From assembly GCA_943370215.1 (NCBI GenBank), contig CALRQC020000012.1, positions 62,001 through 126,000 on the forward strand: a stretch of 64,000 nt of DNA. Direction: 5' to 3'. Of this stretch, positions 44,102-53,790 are shown piece by piece. The translations under genes were made by a program, and so were the position numbers. The stretch's first letter is position 1, and the number at the start of each line of letters is the position of its first letter. Origin of the DNA: Niveispirillum sp943370215 (GTDB taxonomy: Bacteria; Pseudomonadota; Alphaproteobacteria; Azospirillales; Azospirillaceae). Below the pieces are notes generated by a model, which saw only the letters and a program-made list of their open reading frames with translations, was not told the DNA's origin and searched no databases.

Positions 44102-45642
44102 CAGTCAGCCCACCGCATTGCGGCCATGTTATAGCTGCGCTCAAGTGCATCGACCTGCACATTGGCCAGCCGCTTGTCAAAGGCTGCGATACGCCTGTTG
44201 AAGATAAGGGGAATGACCGGCAACTCCGCCTGTAAGGTCTGCACGATCTGCTGGCGCAATGCTGCGGCCCGTTCCGGTGCCGCGCCGGATGCCAATGTCT
44301 GCAACGCCGCAATCATGTCGGGATTATTCCAGCCCATCGCGCCCCAGTCCGCACCGCCCTTTGCATAATCCTGCATCAGGACGGCCACCGGGTTGGCAAC
44401 CATCATGTGGTTGCGGGCAAACATCGCCAGTTCCAGGGTGCCATCACGATGCGCCGCAACGATCTCCGCCGGGGAGCACGGGATGATGCTGATTTCCACA
44501 CCGATCCGCCGAAATTGCTGCTGGAGCGCGGCGGTGATGAGTGGCTGATCTGTGCGGGTGGCCAGCGACAGAAGTTTCAGGGCAAAACGCTCGTCGCCCC
44601 GCAGAAGGATGCCATCCGTCCCCGGCTGCCACCCCAGTTCCGCCAGCAGGCGCTGTGCCTGTGCCACATCGGTGTGGAGCCGGGGCAGGTTCTTGTCGTG
44701 CCAGTCTGTGAAAAATTCCGGCAGCAACTGCGTCGCCGCGCGATCGGCATTGCCGAAAAGCCCGGTGGCGATGGCAAGCCGGTCAACAGCAAGGCTGAGT
44801 GCCTGGCGCGCACGGAGATCGGCAAGAAATGGATGCCCGACATTGAGTTTGAGCAAGGTCGTGCGGGGGCTGGCTATATCGACGATATGAACATGGCCGG
44901 CGTCGCGCAACCGGCGCTCACTCGGCCAATCAAGGTCGAAGACAGCGTTCGCCTGCCCACTTTCCGAGAGTAAGGCGCGGGTTTCCGGACGGGCGGCGGA
45001 AAGGTAGCGCGCCCGATGGATTGCCGGGGGCACACCGCCCCACCGTTCCCAGGCTTCGACAGCAACCTCCTGCTCGGTTATCCCGGTTATGCGATAAGGA
45101 CCGGAGCCGATGACCTGGACCGCCTGATCTGCCGCATCGAAAGAGGCGGGGGCGAGGATGATGGTGCTGTCATGCGCCAGTACGGGCAACAGCAGCGCAG
45201 ACGGCGTGACCAGCCGGATGATCACCCGCCCTTCATGTGCGGCAATAGCGGCAATGGGAACAATATGCATCACCCCCGGCCGCTTACGGGCGCGCTCCAG
45301 CATCCGGACGACCGGTTCCGCGGTGACGGGGGTTCCATCATGGAAATAGGCCCCAGGGCGCAGATCGAACCGCCATTCCAGCCCATCGGCGGACATTTCC
45401 CAATGCTGGGCAAGGCCGGCGGAGATACGGCCCCGGTCATCAACATTCACCAACGTCTCCGCAATGCCCATCAGCGCATAGAATTTTCCGGCACTGGTCG
45501 GCTCGCGTTTGGTGGGGTGTGGGGCTTCAACGATCAGGAATTCACGATCAGCCGTCTGTTCGCCGGGGGAACAGCCGCAAAGCAGCCCCCCCAGACCAAC
45601 TGTGCCCAGCAGCATGTCACGCCGTGTGCAGCCACCCTTCAT
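44101..45642 (-). CDS. ABC transporter substrate-binding lipoprotein (family 5, nickel/peptide type)
   Basis: 513-aa extracytoplasmic solute-binding protein of the DppA/NikA family. The N-terminus has a twin-arginine-like TRRDML and a lipobox region GGLLCGCSPG (C22 or C24 as the lipidated cysteine). Mature-protein landmarks include GLAQHWEMSADGLEWRFDLR, which is typical of family 5. It captures the ligand in the periplasm for the permease/ATPase encoded immediately downstream. The TonB receptor gene lies 65 nt upstream on the same strand, so outer- and inner-membrane transport are in one unit. A nickel-chelate or other metallophore is a reasonable guess; peptides remain possible. Confidence 0.9.
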   Translation of the reverse strand: MKGGCTRRDMLLGTVGLGGLLCGCSPGEQTADREFLIVEAPHPTKREPTSAGKFYALMGIAETLVNVDDRGRISAGLAQHWEMSADGLEWRFDLRPGAYFHDGTPVTAEPVVRMLERARKRPGVMHIVPIAAIAAHEGRVIIRLVTPSALLLPVLAHDSTIILAPASFDAADQAVQVIGSGPYRITGITEQEVAVEAWERWGGVPPAIHRARYLSAARPETRALLSESGQANAVFDLDWPSERRLRDAGHVHIVDIASPRTTLLKLNVGHPFLADLRARQALSLAVDRLAIATGLFGNADRAATQLLPEFFTDWHDKNLPRLHTDVAQAQRLLAELGWQPGTDGILLRGDERFALKLLSLATRTDQPLITAALQQQFRRIGVEISIIPCSPAEIVAAHRDGTLELAMFARNHMMVANPVAVLMQDYAKGGADWGAMGWNNPDMIAALQTLASGAAPERAAALRQQIVQTLQAELPVIPLIFNRRIAAFDKRLANVQVDALERSYNMAAMRWAD

Positions 45643-45707
45643 CGTTTCCGCCCTTTCATTTTATGGCATGGCCGGCGCCAGTTTCATGGCAAATGCCCCG
45701 GTGCCGG

Positions 45708-47723
45708 TCAGTAGGTCAGCCGGAGACTGCCATAGACCGCGCGCCCGTCATTGGGGGAATGGAGCGGGGATTGCGTTATCCGGTCGTAATAGACATAGGC
45801 CGTGCGATGGTCGGTAACGTTGCGGACCTCCACGCTCACCTCAATATTCGCCGTGAGCTGGTATCCCGCTTCGATGTTGAAAAGAGCGGCATCGCCGAAA
45901 CGGCCATGGCTGTTGGAGGCATCCAGTTCATATTTGGACTGACCGTAGAAAGTCGTCGCAAGACGGAGCGGTTCGATCGGGCGGTATTCGATGCCCCCCG
46001 ACACCAGATAGGCGGGGACATGATCGATCCGGTTGCCCGCAAAGCTGGGTGTCGTCGGATCTGGTACCACGATGATGCCCTTCTGCCAGGAAAAAGCCCC
46101 CCAGACATTCACCAGCGCCGAGGGCCGGACGTTGATCTGGGCGTCGATACCCCTGCGCCGGGTTCGGCCCAGATTGATGAAATCGCCCGTGGCATTGCGC
46201 AGCACGATCTCATCCGAGGCCGTCTGCTGCCAGACGGCAACCCGGCTCTCGACCTTTGAACCCAGATTATATTTTACGCCGGCTTCCCAGCCGTCATTCA
46301 CCGAGGCGGAAAGGCTCGACACCTGGGGCGGCACGATATAGCTGCCGACACCGAGACCGATCTGGAATGTCCGGCCATAATTGCCGTAGACGCTGAGCCC
46401 GGGTAACGGTGTCACAACCGCGCTGATTTTCGGTTGCTCAATCGTGCCATAATCATTGACGGGATAGCGCGTGTCATTGGCAACATTGAGATAGTGACCG
46501 TCAACCCGGTCAATGCGATAGGCGGGCGTCACCTTCAGCCATGCCGTTGGTTCAATCACAGCCTGCACATAACCGCCATAGACGTCGAGGGTGAAACGAC
46601 GGTCGAACACGCGTGAGCTGCGGACCCGGGCGGAGCCGAGCCAGCGCTGATGGTGATTATCCTGCCGGTCCAGATTGGCGCCGCTCTCGATCCGGAGGTC
46701 GTGAAGGAAACTCTGCTCCGGATTATAATGCAGGGTCAGGCTGGCACCCTCCTGCTGTTCGTTCAGGTGTCTTTCCTGCTGGGATACGGTGGGGGCGATG
46801 CGGAAGAAACGCGTATCGTCGAAGCGGGTCATATAGATATTGCCGCTTGTTGTCAGCGCATCGGTAAGCGTTGCCTCGCCCTGAAGGGTGAGGGAGTAGC
46901 CTTCCCGATCCCGCCCGTCATCGGCGTTGAGCGGCGGGGAATAGCGCGGTCGGGTCGCTGCATCTGCGCCGGACAGGAAGCCGCTGTCATTTCCATCTGA
47001 TGTGAAATACCGCGCGATCAGACCGAAGCGCACATCATCGCCATTGTAGAACCATTTGCCCGCGGCGTTCTTGCGCCGCAAGGTGCCGCGATCCCGATAG
47101 CCGTCGCTTTCCCGATAGTCGAAGGAATAGTTCTGTGTGAACGCACCGGACTCCCGGCCAAGGGCAAGCTGGCCTTCATAGGTGCCCCAGGCCCCCACCG
47201 TCGTCTTTGCATCAAGATAAGTGCCACCGACGCGGGAGAAGATCGCAATATTGCCGGCAATATTGTGGAGGCCATAGCGTGCATCGGAGGTGCCGCGCAC
47301 CACTTCCACCCGTTCAATATCGATGGGGGGCACACCATCCAGCATCCACATATAGCCATCATTGGCATTGCTGGGCACGCCATCGATCAGCAGTTTCACC
47401 GCCATGATGCCGCCTTCGGCATTGAAGCCGCGGAAAGACACCGCACCATTGGTGCCTCCCTGGTGAAAATCAGTGACCAGGACGCCCGGCATCCGGGACA
47501 GCAGTTTGAAGGTGGAATCGACATTCTGCCGCTGGGCGACATCTGCCCCCATAATGTCGACGGAGGTGAGAACATTCCGCAGCGGGCGGTCCTTGACCCC
47601 GGTGACGATGATCTCGCCTATGGAGAAACTCGTGTCACCCCCGGTTTCCGCCCGACCCTGTCCGATGAAAAAAATACCTGCGATCAGAACGACGAAAGAA
47701 CAGTTCGTAAGGCGCGATATCAT
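45708..47723 (-). CDS. TonB-dependent outer-membrane receptor (transporter island)
   Basis: 671-aa receptor, shorter than the other three in the window. The signal peptide is about residues 1-25 (ending GQGRAE), followed by GEIIVTGVKDRPLRN as plug start. The plug includes IDIERVEVVRGTSDARYG and the barrel ends YGSLRLTY. The sequence is clearly different from the catabolic receptors (no VTAxKRxE start). Its gene leads an operon with a family-5 ABC importer, an arrangement known for metal/metallophore uptake. Base composition of this island looks less GC-rich than the flanking catabolic genes, which would fit separate acquisition. Ligand unknown. Confidence 0.92.
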   Translation of the reverse strand: MISRLTNCSFVVLIAGIFFIGQGRAETGGDTSFSIGEIIVTGVKDRPLRNVLTSVDIMGADVAQRQNVDSTFKLLSRMPGVLVTDFHQGGTNGAVSFRGFNAEGGIMAVKLLIDGVPSNANDGYMWMLDGVPPIDIERVEVVRGTSDARYGLHNIAGNIAIFSRVGGTYLDAKTTVGAWGTYEGQLALGRESGAFTQNYSFDYRESDGYRDRGTLRRKNAAGKWFYNGDDVRFGLIARYFTSDGNDSGFLSGADAATRPRYSPPLNADDGRDREGYSLTLQGEATLTDALTTSGNIYMTRFDDTRFFRIAPTVSQQERHLNEQQEGASLTLHYNPEQSFLHDLRIESGANLDRQDNHHQRWLGSARVRSSRVFDRRFTLDVYGGYVQAVIEPTAWLKVTPAYRIDRVDGHYLNVANDTRYPVNDYGTIEQPKISAVVTPLPGLSVYGNYGRTFQIGLGVGSYIVPPQVSSLSASVNDGWEAGVKYNLGSKVESRVAVWQQTASDEIVLRNATGDFINLGRTRRRGIDAQINVRPSALVNVWGAFSWQKGIIVVPDPTTPSFAGNRIDHVPAYLVSGGIEYRPIEPLRLATTFYGQSKYELDASNSHGRFGDAALFNIEAGYQLTANIEVSVEVRNVTDHRTAYVYYDRITQSPLHSPNDGRAVYGSLRLTY

Positions 47724-48058
47724 TCAATGTCCCCAAGGTGCCCCATAATTCCCTGACTTATTGACGAAAGTTTCCCCTTTTTCGCAAGCTAGAAACGGTT
47801 AAAGCGATATTGGTAACAGGGTGTAACGGCATTGCGCATCCCGTTGACGCCGCAAAGGGAAGGGGCATCCGCACCATCAGTTCACACGCTTGGCTGAAAG
47901 CGGAACTGAAGGGATCTTTGGTACCCTATGCCATGGCAGATGACTCTTGATATTTGCATTTCCCTTCAGTGCCCTCGGTGTAACCGAGCCGCTGGAGGCG
48001 GCGCTGACGATTGGGCCCTGTGATTGGCTTTGCCAATCACAGGGCGGTATAAACTGCG
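47724..48058. other. 335-nt intergenic region with three hairpins, no gene seen
   Basis: It lies between the start of the transporter-island receptor and the stop of the ABC-F gene. It should contain the receptor promoter. Inverted repeats seen: ACTGAAGGGA (47905-47914) with TCCCTTCAGT (47961-47970); CTCGGT-GTA-ACCGAG (47974-47988); and the strong hairpin at 48016-48044. No open frame with a plausible start was recognised and no riboswitch class was recognised. Confidence 0.5.
48016..48044 (-). terminator. Hairpin downstream of ABC-F gene
   Basis: CCCTGTGATTGGC and GCCAATCACAGGG form a perfect 13-bp stem with a 3-nt loop, 14 nt after the ABC-F stop codon (minus strand). There is no T-run, but position and stability support a terminator. 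Confidence 0.6.
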
Positions 48059-49681
48059 TCAGCTATGCAAACCCGGCGCCTCTTGTCCGGTGCGTGCCAC
48101 ATATTCGGTATAACCGCCGCCATATTGATGGATGCCGTCCGGCGTCAGTTCCAGCACCCGGTTGGAGAGTGCTGCCAGAAAGTGCCGGTCGTGCGACACG
48201 AACAGCATGGTCCCCTCATAAGCGGCCAGCGCCGTGATCAGCATCTGCTTGGTGTCCAAGTCAAGATGGTTGGTCGGTTCGTCCAGCACCAGGAAATTCG
48301 GTGGGTTGAACAGCATGATTGCCATCACCAGCCGGGCCTTCTCCCCCCCGGAAAGAACCCGGCAACGCTTTTCAACATCATCACCGGAGAAGCCGAAACA
48401 CCCGGCCAGTGCGCGGAGCGATCCCTGGCCCGCCTGCGGGAAGGCGCTCTCCAACGCCTCGAACACGGTCTGCTCCCCGTCCAGCAGTTCCATCGCGTGC
48501 TGAGAGAAATAGCCCATCTTCACACTGGCGCCGACATTGACCGTTCCAGCGTCGGGCTGATCCACGCCCGCGATCAGTTTCAGCAGGGTCGACTTGCCAG
48601 CGCCATTAACGCCCATGACGCACCAGCGCTCTTTCCGGCGGATGGTGAAGTCGAACCCCTGATAAATGGTCCGGCTGCCATAGCCCTTGTGCACATTGCG
48701 CAGCACCGCGACATCCTCACCTGAGCGCGGGGCCGGAGGAAAATCGAACATTACGGTCTGGCGCCGTTTCGGTGGTTCGACACGGTCAATCTTGTCCAGT
48801 TTCTTGACCCGGCTTTGCACCTGGCTGGCATGGGACGCACGGGCCTTGAAACGCTCGATGAACTTGATCTCCTTGGCCAGCATGGCTTGCTGGCGTTCAA
48901 ACTGTGCCTGCTGTTGCCGCTCGTTCAAGGCCCGCTGCTGTTCATAGAAAGCGTAATCGCCAGCGTAGCTGGTCAGCGATCCGCCATCGATCTCAATGAT
49001 CTTGTTGACGATCCGGTTCATGAACTCCCGGTCGTGCGAGGTCATCAACAGGGCACCTTCGTACCCTTTAAGGAAACCCTCCAGCCAGATCAGACTTTCA
49101 ATGTCCAGGTGGTTGCTGGGTTCGTCCAGCAGCATGGCGTCTGGCTGCATGAGCAGGATACGGCCCAGTGCCACGCGCATCTTCCAGCCACCTGACAGGG
49201 CGCCGACATCCTTGTCCATCATCTCCGGGCTGAAGCTGAGCCCGGCCAGCACTTCGCGCGCCCGCCCCTCCAACTCATAGCCACCCAGTTCATCGAAACG
49301 CGCCTGCACTTCGCCATAGCGCTCAATGATCGCGTCCATTTGGTCGGCTTGGTCGGGATCGGCCATGGCTTCCTCCAGGCTCGCCAACTCCTTGGCGACA
49401 GCGCTGACAGGCCCGGCGCCGTCCATCACCTCCTGGACGGCGCTGCGGCCAGACATTTCGCCGACATCCTGGCTGAAATAACCAATGGAAACCTGCTTCT
49501 CCACCGACACTTGGCCCGTGTCCGGCATCTCTTCGCCGGTGATCATCCGGAACAAGGTTGTTTTACCGGCCCCGTTGGGACCGACCAATCCCACCTTCTC
49601 ACCCCGGTTCAGCGCCGCTGAGGACTCAAAGAACAGAATGCGATGACCATTGTGTTTGCTGATATTCTCAAGGCGAATCAT
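48059..49681 (-). CDS. ABC-F family ATPase (translation factor/ribosome protection type)
   Basis: 540-aa cytosolic ABC-F protein with two ATPase domains and no membrane segments. Domain 1 has Walker A GPNGAGKT, signature LSGGWKMR and Walker B AMLLDEPSNHLD. A charged inter-domain linker (about residues 240-290) is rich in Gln/Arg/Lys (RQQAMLAKEIKFIERFKARA). Domain 2 has GVNGAGKS, LSGGEKAR and FLVLDEPTNHLD. Relatives such as EttA, Uup and YbiT act at the ribosome E-site; some give antibiotic resistance. The ATG at 49681 (MIRLENISK) is standard. It is a housekeeping-type gene of the chromosome backbone and appears unrelated to the catabolic genes. Confidence 0.92.
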   Translation of the reverse strand: MIRLENISKHNGHRILFFESSAALNRGEKVGLVGPNGAGKTTLFRMITGEEMPDTGQVSVEKQVSIGYFSQDVGEMSGRSAVQEVMDGAGPVSAVAKELASLEEAMADPDQADQMDAIIERYGEVQARFDELGGYELEGRAREVLAGLSFSPEMMDKDVGALSGGWKMRVALGRILLMQPDAMLLDEPSNHLDIESLIWLEGFLKGYEGALLMTSHDREFMNRIVNKIIEIDGGSLTSYAGDYAFYEQQRALNERQQQAQFERQQAMLAKEIKFIERFKARASHASQVQSRVKKLDKIDRVEPPKRRQTVMFDFPPAPRSGEDVAVLRNVHKGYGSRTIYQGFDFTIRRKERWCVMGVNGAGKSTLLKLIAGVDQPDAGTVNVGASVKMGYFSQHAMELLDGEQTVFEALESAFPQAGQGSLRALAGCFGFSGDDVEKRCRVLSGGEKARLVMAIMLFNPPNFLVLDEPTNHLDLDTKQMLITALAAYEGTMLFVSHDRHFLAALSNRVLELTPDGIHQYGGGYTEYVARTGQEAPGLHS

Positions 49682-49927
49682 GGGAGAACGGGTTCCTTGG
49701 CTATGGTTGGCCCCCTTATGCCACAAGATGCGGGACGCGACAGCGCTCATCCTCCTTAGAAGGCGCGTGAAGGCGCCCTGTAAGGAGGGGAGCTATTCTC
49801 CCACCATCTGTTTGGAACGTTATCTCAGCAGTTTCCTGCTCCCCTCGCGCCGCGTGGCGCTTCCCCGTATCGCCTCCACCTTGCACCCCAGATGTCATTG
49901 ACGCTTCCGGGACAGCAGGACGTCTTT

Positions 49928-50947
49928 TCAACGATCAAATAAGTCACCGTCAAAACGCGTTTTGCGGGTGGGTGACGTGGTCATGCTTTGCTGTTTGTTT
50001 CTCAGCGATGTCGGTGGAATGTTGAAGACGCTCTTGAAGGCCCTGTTGAAGCTGCTGATATTACTAAAGCCATGATTAAAGGCGATTTCGCTGACGGAGA
50101 GATTTCGTTTGGTTGGGTCTTCCAAATCGGAACGGCAGCGTTCTAACCGGCGGATGCGAACCCAGCGCGCGGCCGACACCCCCTCCCGTTCGAACAGCTT
50201 GTTCACGTAGCGCGTGCTCAATGACAGATTTGTCGCAATAGATTCAAGGCACAGCGTTTCATCATCCAGATGATCCTCGACATATTTCTGGATGCGTCGC
50301 AAGGTCGATTGGCTGCTGCGGGCGCTGGGGGCTTCCCATGTGACACCGTCTTCCAGGCTAAGGCTGACAAGGTCCAGCAGGGAATTGGTAATGCGGTTTG
50401 CATCGGCCGCCGCGATCTTCGGGGCCTCGCGCAGAGCGGAGCGTAAGAGGTTCGATGCCAGATGGCCAATACCAACTGCGCCGTTGATGCGCTGCGACAT
50501 GACCTTGTCGACCGAAGTGAGGCGGCCTTCGATGCGGTGGCGGGGAACTTTGACCCACAGCGCGTCGAAACCCAGCGGGATTTCGATCTCGTATTCCTTC
50601 GTGCTGTCTAGAATGGCCAGATCGCCGCGCTCCAGTGCGGCGACATGTCCGGCCTGGGCAAGACTGGCACGGCCGGCCAGGATGCAGCCGATGAAGAAAT
50701 TGTTGTGTCTGGATCGCTCGATCATATGGCGGGATCTGATGACGCTGTGTGTGCCGCCCTTGCTGATGGCACGCACGAAGTCCAGGTCGCCAAACGGATA
50801 ATTATACATCAGCCCGACCAGCCGCTGCGTCGGATCCGCCGATACGAATTCGAGTTCCACGAATATCTTCGATAATTCCTGCTGCCATACATCCGCATTG
50901 CCGGAAATGCGGATTGGGGTAATCGATCTGTCGGAGCGATTGGGCAT
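49928..50947 (-). CDS. AraC/XylS family transcriptional regulator
   Basis: 339-aa regulator. The N-terminal half (about 1-200) is an AraC-binding-like cupin region (GGTHSVIRSRHMIERS, DLAILDSTKEYEIEIP). The C-terminal double HTH (about 225-325) includes CLESIATNLSLSTRYVNKLF and then SVSEIAFNHGFSNISSFNRA, the AraC signature. The general arrangement resembles the NphR/FeaR group that activates aromatic or amine catabolism. It is divergent from a TonB receptor gene and the acyl-CoA catabolic operon 51263-62577 and is the likely activator of that operon. The effector is unknown. Confidence 0.9.
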   Translation of the reverse strand: MPNRSDRSITPIRISGNADVWQQELSKIFVELEFVSADPTQRLVGLMYNYPFGDLDFVRAISKGGTHSVIRSRHMIERSRHNNFFIGCILAGRASLAQAGHVAALERGDLAILDSTKEYEIEIPLGFDALWVKVPRHRIEGRLTSVDKVMSQRINGAVGIGHLASNLLRSALREAPKIAAADANRITNSLLDLVSLSLEDGVTWEAPSARSSQSTLRRIQKYVEDHLDDETLCLESIATNLSLSTRYVNKLFEREGVSAARWVRIRRLERCRSDLEDPTKRNLSVSEIAFNHGFSNISSFNRAFKSVFNIPPTSLRNKQQSMTTSPTRKTRFDGDLFDR

Positions 50948-51262
50948 TTGTTGCTTCCCCCATTCTTTATCATCTTGTGATTTAACGCAAAGGATGGCCG
51001 TAGCAGATGTGACGGCGGCTCTGGCTTTTCAACCAATATGCCCATGAAAATCCGCAGAAATACACGGCCTTCTTGCCAAGATATTGTTGCAGGCGCGAAG
51101 GGAAGCCGAAGAGAAATTTTCAGATGTTCTGTTTTTGCAAAGCGATTGGACCATTTCTGCGGAGACAGAAATAGCGGCCAGAGCGAAGATGGATAAGAAA
51201 AAAAATGGCGTGCCGGAGTTGAATTGCTCCAAAGCAGGTACGCCCAGGGAGGAAAAAACGAA
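50948..51262. promoter_or_regulatory. 315-nt divergent promoter region (AraC / TonB receptor operon)
   Basis: No gene is seen. ATTTCTG (51153-51159) and CAGAAAT (51166-51172) form a perfect 7-bp inverted repeat about 90 nt before the receptor start, a candidate operator for the divergently encoded AraC regulator. A Shine-Dalgarno (CAGGGAGGA, about 51245-51253) precedes the receptor start at 51263. The region is more AT-rich than the coding sequence around it. Confidence 0.5.
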
Positions 51263-53777
51263 ATGATGAAGAAAATTGACGCCCGTATTCTATACGGGTG
51301 CCTGCTTTGTGGCGTCTCCACCATCTGTTTTCAAATAGGGCCGGTGATGGCTGCCGAAGGGCAGCGGGCATCGACGGCGAATGTTGACGCGGCAGCGACT
51401 TCTGATGTTATCGGCCTTGATGAAATCATCGTTACGGCCCAAAAGCGTGCCCAGAATGTGCAAAACGTGCCCATCGCCGTTTCTGCCTTCACGGCCGATG
51501 CATTGGCTGACCGCGGCATTGCCGATGTCACGGCCATGGGCAATCTGACCCCGAACGTGTCGCTGGATGCGGGCACGCCGTTTTCCGGCTCCTCTTCCGT
51601 CCTGTCGGCCTTTGTGCGCGGCATCGGACAGAATGACTTCGCCTTCAACATGGACCCCGGGGTGGGTGTCTATCTCGATGGTGTCTATCTGGCCCGCTCG
51701 GTGGGCGCCAACCAGGATCTGTTGGACGTTGAGCGGGTGGAAATTCTGAAGGGGCCGCAGGGCGACCTGTTCGGCCGCAACACCATCGGTGGTGCCATCT
51801 CCATCGTCACGCGGCGTCCGTCCGACACATTCGGCGGCAAGTTGGAAGTGACGACGGGCCGTTTCCACCGGGTCGACACCAAAGGCATGGTGGACGTGCC
51901 CTTGTCCGACACGCTGCTATCCAGCTTTTCCTTCGCCACCAAGAACAATGACGGCTACCAGCGTCTGATCGAGGCGCCGGGCTTTGCCAATGGCCGGATC
52001 GCCGATGCCTTCCCCAGCTTCGGCAGCAATCGCCCCAACCGGTATGGTGGGGAGAGCCAGCATAATCTGCGGGGCAAGCTGCTGTGGGACGCCACCTCGG
52101 ACGTCACGGTCACGCTGGCGGCTGACCAATCCCACGGTCCTGAAGACCCACACCAACCCCGCCGACCCGGCCCAGGTGTTCGGGCCGCTATATAATGGCT
52201 GTCTGGCGGGTGCGCTGCCGGCCTTCGCCCTGAATGGCGTCTGCAACAATGTCGTCCATGGTTCCAGCCTGGCCGGGCTGGGGCAGGCCAATCCCAGCCT
52301 GTTCTATGGCGACCAGTTCATCACCGGCGACATCGACACCACCTATGCCACGGGTAACAGCTTTTCCCGTCTGCGCAATTACGGCGGGTCGCTGACGATT
52401 GATTGGGATCTGGACAGCGCAACGCTGAAATCGATCACCGGCTATCGTGAACTGCGTTGGAAATCGGCGCAGGACGAGGATGGATCGCCCCTGCCGATCC
52501 TCCAGACCTCGTTCGAGATGAACCAGGAGCAGTTCAGCCAGGAACTGCAACTGACTGGCAGCACCTTCAGTGACCGTCTGGATTATGTCGTGGGTCTCTA
52601 TTATTTCGATGAAAGCGGCGACCAGCACGATCTGGTGACCTTTCCCGGCGGCCTGCTTCAGATCGATGGTCTGAACCAGCTCAGCACGAAGAATTACGCT
52701 GGCTATGCCCATCTGAATTACAAGATCACCGACCAGTTGGGCCTGACGCTGGGCGGTCGCTACACCCATGAGAAGAAGAGCTTCACCGGCCTGCAGGCCG
52801 AGCCGAACGGCATCTTCTACAAGCTGAATGGCTATTACACGGTGGATCCGGCGGCCAGACAGGCGCTGTGCGCGACAGGGGCGGCGACACCCTCCCTGAT
52901 GGGTATTCCAGCCGGCCTGTTCTGCTATCCCAGCAGCGCGAATGTCACGCAGTTCTATCCCGTGGCGCCGGCCGGCGGTTTCAAACAGACCTTCAACAAT
53001 GTTTCCCCGAAGGTGGGCTTGGAATATAAACCGCTTCCCAACCTGATGGTCTATGGCTCCTACGCCAAGGGTTACAAGACCGGCGGCTGGACCACGCGCC
53101 TGACCACGCCGCAGCCGGCGGGGACGGCGGCGCCGACCTTTGGGCCGGAAAAGGCCAATACCTGGGAACTGGGCCTGAAATCGGAATTCGCCGATCGTCG
53201 CGCGCAGTTGAACATTGCCAGCTTCTATACCGAGTACAAAGGCATCCAGCTTAATTTCCAGCGCGGAACCTCGCCCTATCTTCAAAATGCTTGCACGGCG
53301 GAAATCTATGGTTTCGAAGCGGAGTTCCAGGCCCGGCCTGTCAGCGACCTGACCCTTTCCGCCGGCCTTGGCTATAACCATGCCCGCTATACCGAACTGT
53401 CGCCCTTCGTCACTGGCGTGACGCTGGATTCCCGGCTGCCCAAGACGCCGACCTGGAAATTCACCTTCGGGCCGCAATACCGGGTCGATCTGGGCAGCCA
53501 CGGGGATCTGCTGCTGTCGGCGGACTACACCTATACCAGCGCGCAGTTCAACGACACGGAGAACACGCCGCTAATCAAGCGGCCAGCCACCGACATGTTC
53601 AATGCGGCGTTCACCTACCGCGCGCCCGACAAGAACTGGGAACTGGCGGCCGGGGTCACGAACCTGACCGATGAACGCTATCTTACGGTGGGACAGAACC
53701 AGGTGGCCGGGGGCGTCACCTACGGCACCTATAACCGCCCGCGGGAATGGTACGTGACCGCCCGCGTCAACTTCTAA
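51263..53777 (+). pseudogene. TonB-dependent receptor, interrupted by a frameshift
   Basis: The 5' part (51263 to about 52135) encodes a signal peptide, the plug start IGLDEIIVTAQKRAQNVQNV and the GPQGDLFGRNTIGGAISIV motif. The 3' part (from about 52125 to 53777) continues the barrel in the +1 frame (TVLKTHTNPADPAQ onward) to a normal end VTARVNF. The break lies within 52124-52140, where about one extra base, or a deletion of 3n+2 bases, would explain the shift. Without it the protein would be about 837 aa, the usual size. Both halves look under coding constraint, so a recent mutation or a sequencing/assembly error is likely. It is the first gene of the operon downstream of the AraC regulator. 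Confidence 0.85.
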
Positions 53778-53790
53778 CGGGAACGCGTCC

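Noticed and set aside
47724..48058. Possible cobalamin or metal riboswitch in front of the transporter-island receptor
   Set aside because: No conserved riboswitch core was recognised; only simple hairpins are visible. A covariance-model search would decide.
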